DNA of 64,000 nt, from positions 177,041,043-177,105,042 of the forward strand of contig CM066031.1 of the NCBI GenBank assembly GCA_033557465.1, written 5' to 3'. The DNA is from Ichthyophis bannanicus. Lineage: Eukaryota; Chordata; Amphibia; Gymnophiona; Ichthyophiidae. Within the stretch, counting starts at the first letter, position 1, and each line of letters begins with the position of its first letter. The position numbers and the translations under genes are program-made. The notes beneath the pieces were generated by a model, which saw only the letters and a program-made list of their open reading frames with translations, did not search any database and was not told where the DNA came from. Shown here piece after piece: positions 22,968 through 34,079 of the stretch.

Positions 22968-23410
22968 AATGAAAAGTCCGAAAGGTAAAGTGATTCCCAA
23001 AGAACTCGCAGAAATCCTTAAACAAGTTTTTTTGTCGGAGTATGTCAGCCCAGTGCCAGGAAACTAGTCCCAAGGCACCACCGTGACCGCTCCTTTTATT
23101 AGAGAATTATACTTTTAGATAAAGTTAAAAAAGTCCAAAACTTAGCTTAGCTTGCTGCTACAATACTGGCTGCCAAAACGCTGAAACTACTTCAGACGAT
23201 GTGGCTCACGTTTCGGGTTTACCGCCGACTGGCAAAGAAACCCTGCTTCAGGTCCAGAGGTCAGCTAATAAAAGGAGCGGTCATGGTGGTGCCTTGAGAC
23301 TAGTTCCTGGCACTGGGCTGACATACTCCGACAAAAAACTTGTTAAGGATTTCTGCGAGTTCTTTGGGAATCACTTTACCTTTCAGACTTTTCATTTTGG
23401 ATGTGTTTAT
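22968..23410. mobile_element. Foldback element, cleaner copy
   Basis: The arms (about 22975-23102 and 23264-23405) are near-perfect reverse complements, ending in 'ctccttttattag' and 'ctaataaaaggagc'. Such a structure suits a non-autonomous DNA transposon or two head-to-head retroposon ends. The loop carries a hammerhead-like fold (23191-23258). Confidence 0.75.
23191..23258 (-). ncRNA. Candidate hammerhead-like ribozyme, variant core
   Basis: On the minus strand: stem I GGAC (23255-23252) with GUCU (23097+97 to 23194), core CUGAAGC (23251-23245), an extra A, stem II GGGUUU/AAACCC (6 bp), GAAA (23214-23211), stem III ACGUG/CACAU (one C-A mismatch, loop AGC), and C before stem I closes. The core has C where hammerheads have A9, so activity is doubtful. 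The overall fold matches the four candidates at 37.7 and 60.7-61.3 kb. Confidence 0.35.
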
Positions 23411-24448
23411 CTGTTCCGATTGAGGGTCTGTTTTGACTGCATTTGTTCACATGGATCCTTGCATACAGGACCTGAAAAGGGCATATTTGATACCTTCTCC
23501 CAAAGGTGGCAGTGACAAAAATTCACCAACTGAAGTCCAATAGGCATTATGTCAGTTGTATGCGAGGATAATGAAGGGGCTTTGGAATGTTCAAACTTTG
23601 GTGACCACAAAAAAAAACAACCGTTGCATGATCTGACACAACATGGCTTTCCCTAAGGACGATCATGATGAAAAACATATGGAAAGGTTGTTGGAGTGTG
23701 TCACCAGGGAAGCATATTTAGGGCATGCGTATAATGTGATCTGTCCAGCTTTCTGCAAAGTCTTTGCTACTGTTCCTCGTAGGACTCCTCTCAATGAACA
23801 CAACAGCTTGGTGATGGTTCCCAAGGTACATTGATTGTCTCACAATTTTGGGAGCCACAGACCACACAACATTGACAATACACACAACACACTCTGATGA
23901 CGTGAAGGTGATTAGCAGTGTGACTCATATTTTGCACAGGTACCATTACTGTTCAATGTATATGTGAGTGATGATAAAGCTGAAAGAGAGACTGTGAAAG
24001 TTTTGGTATTTTTTGATGCAACACCAGACTTTGACACAAAAATGACTTTGCAGAGTGTTTGGCTAAGATGAGGAAAGATTGACAAATGCTACTAGAATTG
24101 GGTATGCTTGGCAATGAGGATCTATTGTGAGAAGGTGCTGTGTCATGCACTTGGCTAGTAGCTGTTCATGGAAATCTTGGTGACATAGGGGGCTCCAGGT
24201 TAATGAGGAGAGACTGGGAGGAGGATGGAGAGGTAATTGCTTGTGAGGATCTCAAGATAGGAGAAACAGTGTGGTGAGGCATTGGCCAATGGCTGATGCA
24301 AGGTCGCATACATGGGGAATTACCAGCAGAAAGGTTGATGTAATAATGCTACTGAACAAGTCCCTGGTGAGTCCTCAGTAAGCATATTATTTCAGCATTT
24401 AGATGTTCTAAGGTTCCCTGTGTGGCTATTCACTGGACAGACCCAGAG

Positions 24449-24454
24449 ACATTG

Positions 24455-24486
<32 letters not shown>
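24449..24486. repeat. (TG)n microsatellite
   Basis: About 36 bases of alternating g and t near 24450-24485. The other copy near 18755 has a different, interrupted length. Confidence 0.85.
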
Positions 24487-24489
<3 letters not shown>

Positions 24490-24708
24490 TTTGGTCTAGA
24501 TTCAATGTGGCTTGTCAGACTGCATCCTTCCAAAGTAAGACTTGCTGTTTTCTCTCTGTGTGTTCAGCATATTACATGACAATTGGTGAACTGATGTGCA
24601 TAATAACAGTGCTCAGCTTGACATTGTGTTTGACTACCTGTCATTTGCACAAGCATGCATAACATGTTAGCTACCTGGTCTATGATTCTGCAAGGGTTCA
24701 GAGCATGT

Positions 24709-25075
24709 CTTCCCTTTGCATGTGAGTGTTGCACCATTGGTGCTGTCCTTCATGACTGACATTAGCAAGGAGGGAGTACTGTGTAGGTGCGGAGGCATAA
24801 ATGTGGACATCTTTGGTCATGATTATGTATGACAAGAAACGTAGGGCTCACTGATATAGGCGTGTGGAACATACGGGGCGGTACTAATGCTACCGGCCAA
24901 TAATGTACTGATGCTACCATGCGATAATGACGATAATGCGATAATGACAGTAGCATGCGGTAAGTACAGCGTGTTGATGCTACCATGTGCCAAACACATT
25001 GAGGACCAGGTGAGTTGTGTTTCTTAAGATGACAGACTCCTCCCTTTCCCCAGCACAGTATATTTAAGGCATAAT
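24709..25075. other. Spacer before the Harbinger transposase
   Basis: No frame of note. It holds short repeats around 'gatgctaccatg' and 'gcgataatgac' (about 24885-24985) that may be subterminal repeats of the DNA transposon that follows. Confidence 0.4.
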
Positions 25076-25327
25076 GCAATGCAGCTCCCATTCACCAAGA
25101 TGTCTCACTTTGTCCTTGTGACTGGTGGATTACGATGCTTGTTTGCAGAAGGAGATGGTGCGCCAGGGAGAGTGGCAATGGGCAGGGTGCAGCCCCACAG
25201 CAACACAGGCCTGTTGCTGTGGAGGGTGCTGAGGCCAGGTATGGGGAACCATGGCGCCGTAGGTGTGCAGAGGTCCACCCCAGACAGCCTCGCCTCTACA
25301 GGCCCAGAGCCATCCTCCAAGGCATGA

Positions 25328-25920
25328 GGGAGGGTCAAGTAATCTCCCTTTCCCGTCTGAGCACAGAGGCTATCATGGAGCTCTATGAGGATCTGAGATC
25401 TGACCTTGAGCCTCTGACTGCCCGGTCTCATGCCATACCAGGGTTGATGATGCTTCTGAGTGCCTTATGTTTCTTTGCCTCTGACTGTTTCCAAACATCT
25501 GTGGCTGTAGTTGAATTATGAACCGTTCCTCCTTCTCACGCTGTCTCCACCAGGTACTGCAAGCCATGATCAGCTGGGTAAGGAATTACATTGTGTTTCC
25601 TAATACTAGGCAACAGTGGGTGGCCCTGAACCAGCAATTTGAGCAAATTGCAGGGATACCACATGTGATGGGAGCCATTGATTTCACACATGTTGTCCTG
25701 GCCCCACCCAGAGACAGGGAGGCAGTGTACCGCAACCGCAAACACTACCATTCCCTGAATGTGCAGGTAGTTTGTGATCCAAATATGTGTATTCTGAATG
25801 TGGTCCCTAGGCTTCCAGGGTCCACCCATGACTCCTATATCTTGCATCACTGAGCAGTATTCTAATAGTTTGAGGTTGGACTGTATAAGGACTGTGTTCT
25901 GCTGGGTGAGTAGGATTTCC
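25328..25920 (+). pseudogene. PIF/Harbinger transposase, frameshifted and truncated
   Basis: DDE transposases of this family (DDE_Tnp_4) cut and paste the element. A first frame (about 25328-25460) matches the N-terminal helix region (SLSRLSTEAIMELYEDLRSD, then IPGLMMLLSALCFFASDCFQ). The frame shifts near 25490 and continues in 25518-25853 with SSFSRCLHQVLQAMI, the first catalytic aspartate in GAIDFTHV, NRKHYHSLNVQVVCD and the second aspartate in PGSTHDSYIL. Stops follow at 25853 and near 25871, and the third catalytic residue is not found. It is a dead gene. I see no partner MYB/SANT gene beside it. The family resembles the domesticated vertebrate gene HARBI1, but this copy is clearly a transposon remnant. 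Confidence 0.8.
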
Positions 25921-27210
25921 CTTTCTACTGGGTGCATAATGTGTCTGAACTTCAGGTAGCACGGCTGGTGTGGAAGATGGTGCAAAATCACAGACGATTT
26001 CCTGTTGAAAGGTTCACGGTAAGGGTCACATAGCAGGGAGACACATGACCTAATGAATGTTTATGTTTCTATCTCTGACATCATGTAAAGTGTTGTTTCT
26101 GCCCTGCAACATCAAGTATCAAGCAGAGACTGACTTCTAAACTGTTTCTTTATTCCAAATGCATATTGTACTCCCTTGAATCATAGTTTTGTTAGTTGTG
26201 ATGTGACCCTCTGCAAAATACATAACCTGTCCTTGCTACCTCATCTGATCAGTATCTTCATACTGATGTTCACATAGATTTTCGTCATATCAGGATGATA
26301 TGTGCATGCTCTGCCTTTCGGATGTGCTTTATGCTAGACCATGGGGACCCCCTTGATCGTCAAAACTATTCCTGCACCAACATGTCCATGAGGCCAGGCG
26401 CTGTGTACTAGTAATCCTAGCCTCTGTGGCATTTGCAGTTTATCTCTGCCTCAGTAGGTACATCTGAAAACAATTGATGCGGTCATCTGTAGATATTTTC
26501 AGTTGTGTGCTAGGCAAAATCAGTTATGCACGTTTTACCTCTCCCATCCTGAATGTTGCATTTGCACTTAATGGCCTTTCTGTTAACTCCCTGCTGTTAT
26601 CTCTTAGCAATCACTGTGTGTTTGGCACTTGCAGAGCTGGTAATATTCCTAACAGGCATGTTTTCCCCTAGAGAAACTACTAAACTGTAATTGATAGCAC
26701 CTGTAGCACTTTGAGCAACGGTTACCTGTGCTGAGAGAGGCTGTGTGCTCATGCTGTTGCAAGACTGACAACATTTAAAAGAAGAAGATGTCATCCAAAC
26801 AACAATGATTGTGGAAAGGGCAGATTAGCATGTCCATTCTGCATAGACTCCCAACATGCACCTAATGTCACAGCAGTGGCAGAATCAGTGCTAGTCAATC
26901 AGACCCATCTCACCTATGTATATAGCTGCCTAGCTGCTTCATTTGTCCCAAAAGAACTCAGGTGGATGTATTCATGTGTGGGCCAGTGCGAGGATATATG
27001 TTTTTGGCATATGATGCCTTAGGTCAGCCAATCCACCTGCAGGCCACTGGAAAACCTCTAGTACTGTATTCAAGCAGGACATTGCTCTTCACCTCAGCAG
27101 CTGGGCACAGATGATCTATAGGCTGGCAGCATTGCTTTTCAGCAAAGCTGACAGGCACATACCTCCTCAGAGAGAAGAGGGGTGGAAGGGGGGCTAGGAC
27201 CTGAGATGTT
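25921..27210. other. Spacer downstream of the Harbinger remnant
   Basis: Only short frames without family features. It may hold the rest of the Harbinger element, but no terminal inverted repeat is evident by eye. Confidence 0.4.
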
Positions 27211-27213
27211 AAG

Positions 27214-27318
27214 GTACATATGACCTAGATTGGCCACTGTTGGAAACAGGATACTGGGCTTGATGGACCTTGGTCTGACCCAGTATGGCAAATCTTATGT
27301 TCTTATATTCTTATAAGT
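27214..27318 (+). mobile_element. CR1/L2-type LINE 3' tail only
   Basis: About 105 bp matching the last part of the LINE 3' UTR, with 'gggcttgatggacctt' and a 'cttatgttcttata' terminal repeat. It is an extreme 5' truncation. Confidence 0.85.
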
Positions 27319-27389
27319 TGCAGGGTGATTGCAGGGTGGGAGTGCTTGGTGATTGTAGCCATGTTGTTGGATTGTTGTTGTTGTTAAGT

Positions 27390-29029
27390 GCCGTCGAGTC
27401 GTAGTCGACTCATGGCGAAACCTCTGGATAGCTATCCTAAACTGTGTTCGGTCTTCAGTCAGGCGGCTCATTGTTGACAGACTGGTACCCGTATCTGCTG
27501 TTATTGTATCGATCCATCTCATTGCTGGCCTTCCTCTTTGCGTTGACCTTCTATCTTGCCAAGCATAATGTCTTTCTCTAATGATCTCTCTCTTCGCATG
27601 ATGTGTCCAAAGTATGAAAGTTGAAGTCTTGTCATCTGAGTTTCTAAAGAAAGCTTAGGTTTGATCTCCTCTAGTACCGACTGGTTTGTTCTTCGGGCAG
27701 TCCATGGTATACACAGTATTCGCCGCCAGCACCATAATCAAAGGCATCAATTTTCTTCCTGTCTATTTTTCAACTGTCCAACTTTCACATCCATATGATG
27801 TTATTGAAAATACCATGGCTTGAACAAGTCAAATCTTTGTATGAAGAGAGACATCTCTGCTCTTGAGAATCTTATCTAGGTCTTTCATAGCCATTCTGCC
27901 AAGAGCAATGCGTCGTTTGATTTCTTGACTGCTTGTTGCTTCTTTATTGATAGTTGATCCAAGTAGGTTAAAGTTGTTCACAATTTCAATTTCTTCTCCT
28001 TCAACGATGAACCTGTTGATTATGCCAGTTGTCATGATCTTTGTCTTCTTTACATTAAGGTGCAGGCCCATTTTGAGACCATGTTCTTTGATTGTGAGAA
28101 GCAAATGTTTCAGATCATCTTCACTTTCAGCCAGTAATGTGGTATCATCAGCATAGCGAAGGTTGTTGATGAGTCTTCCACCAATCTTCACACCTCTGTT
28201 GTCTTCATACAATCCTGCTTCTCTGATGATTTGTTCTGCATATAAATTAAACAGGTAGGGGGAAAGTATGCAGCCTTGTCTTACACCTTTGCTTATTTTA
28301 ACCATTCTGTTTCTCCTTGTTCCGTTCGAACTGTTGCTTCTTGATCAATGTACAGATTGTGCAAGAGAACGATCAGGTGTTCTGGTATACCCATGCTTCT
28401 TAATGTGGCCCAGAGTTTCTCATGGTTTACACAGTCAAAAGCCTTGCTATAGTCGATAAAGCACAAATAGATATCCTTTTGTTATTCTTTAGTCTTTTCA
28501 AGGATCCATCTCACATCCGCAATGATGTCTCTCGTTCCTCACCCTTTCCTGAACCCTGCTTGCACTTCAGGTAGTTCTTGTTCCAGGTATGGTTGTAGTC
28601 TCTTTTGAATAATCTTCAGTAGAATCTTGCTGGCATGTGGGATCAGAGCGATTGTGCGATAATTTCCACAGTCAGTTGGATCACCTTTCTTTAGTATTGG
28701 TATAAACACAGATCTTTTCCAGTCAGTTGGCCATGATGTTGTCATGTTGTTTCTTGGCAGAGCCTTGTGAGTACGGTAACAGCTGCATCAGATTGCTGCA
28801 ATACTTCTATGGGAATGCTATCAATGCCTGGTGCTTTGTTCTTTGATAAGGCTTTCAATGCTGCTTCAACTTCTTCTTTCATCACCAATGGTTCCCGATC
28901 ATAAGGTACAGGTTGAAACGGCTGTTGGTCCACTTGATCTTTATCATATAAAAACTCTGTATATTCCTTCCACCTTTTCTTGATCTTCTCAGCATCATTC
29001 AACATAGAACCTTGAGCATCTTGTAACAT
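27390..29029 (-). pseudogene. RTE reverse transcriptase, frameshifted
   Basis: Segments in three frames cover the palm and fingers. 29029-28742 holds NKAPGIDSIPIEVL. 28745-28539 holds WKRSVFIPILKKGDP, NYRTIALI and EVQAGFRKG. 28305-27829 holds GVRQGCILSPYLFNLYAEQI and the catalytic NLRYADDTTLLAESEDD. The C-terminal end (27820-27400) is in pieces and includes the MRWIDTIT block. The copy is dead. Confidence 0.85.
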
Positions 29030-29056
29030 TCCAATTCGAGGCTGGAACTTTTTCTT

Positions 29057-30529
29057 TTACTCTCGTAGCTTTAGGAAAGCCGATCTTGTTCTTCCTCTAA
29101 TAGTTTCTGCTTCTATTTCCTTGCAAGTGTCATTGTAGTACTTTTCCTTGTCCTGTCTTGCTGCACGTTGGAAATCTCTGTTGAATTCTGCGATTGTCTT
29201 TCTTTCTCCTCTGGCTTTAGCTTCTCTGCGTTTCTGGGCAATTTTCAGAGTTTCTTCCGTCATCCATTTTGGCCGTTTTTGTTTTTTCACCTTTTGTAGA
29301 GACTTCTCGCTTTCTTCCAACACAACCTTCTTGATGTCATTCCATAACTCTTCCGGAGCTCTGTCATTTGTATCTAAAGCAGCAAATCGATTTTGCAGGC
29401 AGTCTTTAAATTCCAGTGGTATATTCTCAAGGTCATATTTTGCTGCATTCATGAGTGGTTTGCTCTTTTTCAACTTTAGCTTGAGTTTGCATACTAGTAG
29501 TTGATGATCTGTACCACAGTCAGCTCCAGGTTTTGTCTTTGTTGATGTTATAGAGCTTTTCCATCGTTGACTTCCACATATGTAGTCAATTTGATTTTTA
29601 TATAATCCATTCGTTGAAGTCCATGTGTACAGTCGCCGCTTGTGTTGCTGGAAGAAGGTGTTTGAGATGAATAGATCATTGGTTTTGCAGAATTCTATCA
29701 GTCTTTCTCCAGCTTCATTTCTGTTGCCAAGTCCATATTTTCCAACTACTTTGCCTTCTTCTTTGTTGCCAACCTTTGCGTTCCAGTCACCCATGACTAT
29801 CAGGATATCCTGTTTGCATGTTCTGTCAATTTCAGCTTGTACTTGTTCATAGAACTCTTCAATTTCATTCTCTTCAGCAGCTGTTGTTGCATATACTTGA
29901 ATTATAGTTGTTTTGATAGGCAATCCTCGTAGACGAATAGAGATTAAGCGTTCGCTGACTGCATTGTATTTCATTACAGTTCTTGCAAGTTTCTTCTTTA
30001 TTATAAATGCAACACCATTTCTTCTTTGTCTTTCATTTCCAGCATAGTAGACCATGTAATCATCTGATGCAAAGTGCCCCATGCCAGTCCATTTTAGTTC
30101 GCTGACACCCAACAGATCAAGTTGTACACGTTCCATTTCATTCTTGACCACCTCCAACTTCCCTTGGTTCATGCTTCGTACGTTCCATGTTCCAATGTGT
30201 AAGACATCTTTACAACTTCTGACTCTCATTTCATGCGCAGCTACATCAGCAGTCAGACTTCCCGAGGGCTTTGATCCAACCACATCATAAATGCTGGCTT
30301 TACTCTGAAAAGTCTTCATCTCTTCCCCAGTAGCTAGTTGAGTGCCTTCTGACCTGGGGGTCTCATCTTCCAGCACCATAGCACAATTTGTTTTGTTGTA
30401 ACTATCCATTGGGTTTTCATGGCAAGATACAGAAGTAGATTGCCGGGCCTTTCTTCCGCGCAGTTTAAGTTTGGTGTTGTTGCCGTTGTCACAAAAATGT
30501 GATCCTCCGCCGTCAACACTGTGTCCCAT
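29057..30529 (-). CDS. RTE endonuclease domain, open over 490 codons
   Basis: The product nicks target DNA to prime reverse transcription. Endonuclease landmarks are GTWNVRSM (about residues 113-120), SELKWTG with the metal-binding glutamate (about E144), MGDWNAKVG (about 246-254), NQIDYI (about 312-317) and GTDHQLL with the catalytic D-H pair (about D341-H342). Residues 350-490 form the linker toward the reverse transcriptase. The protein resembles the BovB endonuclease that is often misannotated as craniofacial development protein 2. A stop at the end separates it, in the same frame, from the reverse transcriptase start at 29029. Confidence 0.85.
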   Translation of the reverse strand: MGHSVDGGGSHFCDNGNNTKLKLRGRKARQSTSVSCHENPMDSYNKTNCAMVLEDETPRSEGTQLATGEEMKTFQSKASIYDVVGSKPSGSLTADVAAHEMRVRSCKDVLHIGTWNVRSMNQGKLEVVKNEMERVQLDLLGVSELKWTGMGHFASDDYMVYYAGNERQRRNGVAFIIKKKLARTVMKYNAVSERLISIRLRGLPIKTTIIQVYATTAAEENEIEEFYEQVQAEIDRTCKQDILIVMGDWNAKVGNKEEGKVVGKYGLGNRNEAGERLIEFCKTNDLFISNTFFQQHKRRLYTWTSTNGLYKNQIDYICGSQRWKSSITSTKTKPGADCGTDHQLLVCKLKLKLKKSKPLMNAAKYDLENIPLEFKDCLQNRFAALDTNDRAPEELWNDIKKVVLEESEKSLQKVKKQKRPKWMTEETLKIAQKRREAKARGERKTIAEFNRDFQRAARQDKEKYYNDTCKEIEAETIRGRTRSAFLKLRE

Positions 30530-30692
30530 TCTGCTGCTGCCCAGATGGGTGGTTTGTCTTGGTCTGGCACCTCAGCTGAGACCTGTCCATCTTGGGAGAC
30601 CCTGCCAGTAGTTAAACTACCGATAGTTTAGCTCTCAGCATCACTGATGCACGCAAGCCCTCACAGCACGACAAGCTGCAAACCAAGCTGTT

Positions 30693-31918
30693 TTTATCCC
30701 TGACCAAATAAGTGCAACCTCACAATGCCACAAACAAACACATACACTTTGGGGGAAATCAGATGTGGATTATGGCCACTCAATTACAATGTTATTCCAA
30801 AAGCCAAATGCGGCATTCTCTTATCATCTAACCAGTTTTGCAGAGGCAGATAGTGTAAGACAGTGAAAACAGAGGCTGAGTTACTTTTCATACTCTCTGT
30901 ATGAATTATTTTATTTTCCCCTCCTGCACCGTGATGATACCAACTGCTATGCGCATACATATATATATATATATATATAGTAAGATCCAGTTTGCCATCC
31001 TGTACGTGATCATGGAAAAACACGTGTGAGGGCAGTAATCAAACAATCTCTGATCGAGAGACTCTTCTCATGTAAGTTGAGGGTATTTTAGGAAATGCAT
31101 CTGTATACAAATGGGCTTACTTTCACGTGTGTCTCATGACATGACCCTCTGATGTGTGTGCCTGATGTGTTTGGGACTGTACAGAATCCGGTTGCGGGGG
31201 ATGACTCAGACTGTTCTGGTGAGGTATCTGATCATGCCAAGACAATGTTGTGCAGCTCCAGACGCATGAAAAGGTGGAATTGTTTTTGGACTTCTACATA
31301 CTACACAGAGGCAGATGAGGTATATTTTAGGACTCCAATAGCTGCATACATTACACAGACACTACTTGCTCATGCTAAAATATCTGTGTGCTAGCTCAGA
31401 TGCCCTGTTCTTCCTCCATATTGGCAATCCTTGCGCCTGAGAGCAGATATGGAACACCTATGATGTGTGACATTGCATGCCTTCACAGTGCCATTACATG
31501 CATCTGTGATATATGATGTCTTATGGCCCCGTAAATTCACTGACTGATACCACAGTCAGTGTAGGCAATGTGTTAATGTTTCTCTAAAGAAGATGTCCAT
31601 AGATAGTTCAGAAATATGTCATTGATGATGTGAGCTGCAACTGAATGTTGCCATGCTATCTGTATATGTGCTGATTTATTTGTGGTGGATAAACACAATG
31701 CCATGTAATGCTTCCTTGCAGATGGAGAGTCTCACTACAAAGGCACAGGATATTCAAATGAAAATATCAGCTTTTATTCGGGACAATGCTGACAGATATT
31801 GGAGGTCCAACATTCATGATGCGTATGTTGAGAGCCCATGGCAAGGCAGGACATCGCTATCAAAGTGCTGGACCAGGCCATCCTGAAGGGATACAAAGAT
31901 ACGGAAATACAGTGTGAC
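30693..31918. other. Spacer with a (TA)n run
   Basis: A (TA)n microsatellite lies at about 30957-30978. A frame at 31653-31886 is open for 77 codons, but I recognise no family. No other support for a gene. Confidence 0.45.
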
Positions 31919-33288
31919 ACATAGAAACATGATGACAGAAAAAGACCACATGGCCTATCTAGTCTGTCCTTCTATATCAACCACTACAACAGTCCCCATT
32001 TTTCTTTTAGAGATCCTCTGTGTTTGTCCCATGCTTCTTTGAATTCAGATACTGTCCTCATCTCTACCACCTCCACTGGAAGACTATTCCACAGATCCAC
32101 CACTCTTTCCATGAAGAAATATTTCTGCATATCACTCCTGAACCTATCCCCTTTCAGCCTCATCCCATGTCCCCTCATAGCAGAACTTGCTTTCAATTGA
32201 AAGAGTCTCTCCTCCTGTGCATGTATGCCACAGAGGTATTTAAACGTCTCAATCATATCACCCCTATCCTGCCTTTCCTCTAAGGTGTACATATTAAGAT
32301 CCTTAAGTCTGTCCTCAAATGCTTTATGATGAAGACCACTAACCATTTTAGTAGCCACCCTCTGTATGGATTCCAGCCTGCTTCTATCCTTTTGAACGTG
32401 TGGTCTCCAGAACTGCACACAATACTCCAAATGAGGTCGCACCAAAGACTTATACAGAGTCACTACCACTTCCTTTCTTCTGCTGGCCATTTCTCTCCCT
32501 ATGCACCCAAGCATCCTTCTAGCTTTTGTCGTCGCCTTTTCTACTTGTTTAGCTACTTTAAGATCATCAGGCACAATCACACCTAGGTCCTGCTCTTCTT
32601 TAGTAGACAAAAGTACTTCATCCCCTATATTATATTGCTCCCTTGGATTACTGCAGCCCAAATGACCTTGCATTTTTTAACATTAAATCTCAGCTGCCAA
32701 ATTCTAGACTATTCTTCAAGCTTAGCTAGATCCCTCCTCATGTTATCTATTTATTTATTTATTTATTTAACAAACTTTTATATACCGCAGCCTTCCGTTG
32801 ATCAGGTGCGGTTTACAAATAACAGTTGAGGAGACAGAATGGCATTTCTGTTTACATTGAACATTATATGAACTATATACATGAATAATTTAACTTTAAA
32901 ATTTTTAAACTTTGGAGACTATGTACAATTTTCAATTTAAACTATGTACAATTAACTATGTACAGTAAGTTCAACAGTATAGTAAGTTCATCTTTTGGGT
33001 GTCTACTCTATTGAAGATTTTGGTATCATCCGCAAAGAGGCAAACCTTACCCAACGGCCCTTCCGCTACATCACTAACAAAGATGTTAAAAAGAATCAGA
33101 CCAAGGACAGATCCCTGTGTCACACCACTGGTAACCTCCTTCTCCTCAGAGTGAGCTCCATTTACCTGTACCCTTTATCGCCTCCCATTCAACCAATTTC
33201 TAACTCAAGCAGTAACTTTAGGGTCCATCCCTAAGGTGCTCAGCTTCTTTATAAGTCGCCTGTGAGGAACGATGTCAAAAGTTTCACT
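31919..33288 (-). mobile_element. CR1-type LINE, 3' half, with a nested retroposon
   Basis: On the minus strand positions 33288-32990 encode the reverse transcriptase palm, including a VTSGVTQGSVLG-like block and FADDTKIFNRVDTQ-like box in broken frames. After the insertion at 32748-32985 the sequence resumes and encodes the thumb and C-terminus in a 229-codon open frame (32673-31984: LGVIVPDDLKVAKQVEKATT, LVRPHLEYCVQFWRPH, LESIQRVATKMV). The 3' UTR with the 'ccatgtggtctttttctg' signature ends near 31919. It belongs to a different CR1 subfamily from the LINE at 1-990. Confidence 0.9.
32748..32985 (-). repeat. Tailed retroposon inserted in the CR1 LINE
   Basis: In plus orientation it begins with (tatt)n and 'tataccgcag', and has a body rich in a and t. 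It splits the LINE coding sequence between the catalytic box and the thumb, so it is younger than the LINE. Confidence 0.75.
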
Positions 33289-34075
33289 GATATGAGCTGC
33301 AGCTTGCCACTTCCTAGCTCTCACACTAACTTACTATGGATTCTGCCATATTCATCACCAAACCTAAGGGCTCTGGGCAGACATCCTTTGCTGTGTGACA
33401 GGACTTGGAGATATGTGCTGTCCTTCACACACCAATATAGCCAGGGACTCAGAGACTCCTTGCAGCGGACATTGAAGCTGCAACACTACTGACAACCACA
33501 GTGAACCAATCCTCATGGTCATTTAAAGTTTGCCTGTATTACCATGTCACTGCCATGACTGTATCTCTGAGCACAAATGGTTTTGGACAAAACAAATATA
33601 ATATTGGGAGTGTAGCTGCAGAGTAACATTGTGTATAGGTTATGTGATTTGATAATACCCTTGAGCAACGAATTTCAGGGGGACAGTCTGTGACACATCC
33701 CCATAAGGTGCCCCAAAGCAACCTGGATCATCTCGTTACCCATATCCATGAGTGATCCTCTTCACACAGGGTCTCACAGTGTTGTTTGTGTATTTACATT
33801 GTGCATGTATGGATATGTTGTGACTCTATAACCATTCATTGTGTGAATTTATTAAAAATTACTATACCATATATGTTTTATTTAGCCAATACACAAACTA
33901 TGTACACATAAATTTTGGAAATAAATCAGTTTTATTTTGATTCTGTGCAGCCAATAGAGTCAAATGTGTGCTTCATCCTCTGCAGCTCATGACAATGTAT
34001 CACACACCTGTCAAAGGCCATTTCATTATGTGCGTTTCAGGATCCTCAGACATTGCTTAGATGGGTATTCCATAT
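33289..34075. other. Spacer without recognisable genes
   Basis: Short frames only, TG/CA-rich composition, no repeat that I can name. Confidence 0.45.
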
Positions 34076-34079
34076 ATAT

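Larger units (their letters stand above)
19552..24708. repeat. Duplicated segment, copy 2 (begins at the assembly gap)
   Basis: Colinear with 13813-19051. Its left part (about 19552-22000) is full of small indels relative to copy 1 and its right part is clean, the mirror image of copy 1. It holds second, noisier copies of the gypsy protease end, knuckle and Gag (19552-20730), the tailed retroposon (20782-20960), a tRNA-like module (about 22622-22690) and the foldback (22968-23410). Confidence 0.85.
27372..30692 (-). mobile_element. RTE/BovB-type LINE, nearly full length
   Basis: In minus orientation a short 5' UTR (30692-30530) is followed by an apurinic endonuclease, a reverse transcriptase with YADD, the C-terminal region and a 3' end with an (AAC)n-type microsatellite (27372-27385 on the plus strand reads as repeated 'gtt'). 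Its 5' end coincides with those of copies at 41466 and 60072, so it seems to be full length. The single large frame is interrupted by a stop near 29055 and frameshifts near 28745 and 28400. It is inactive but relatively young. Confidence 0.9.

Noticed and set aside
13813..24708. True tandem duplication of a gypsy-containing segment
   Set aside because: Gap-edge coincidence and mirror-image distribution of indels fit an assembly artefact better.
29057..30529. Host gene craniofacial development protein 2
   Set aside because: Proteins under that name with this endonuclease are BovB/RTE LINE products; here the reverse transcriptase follows directly and the copy has LINE ends.
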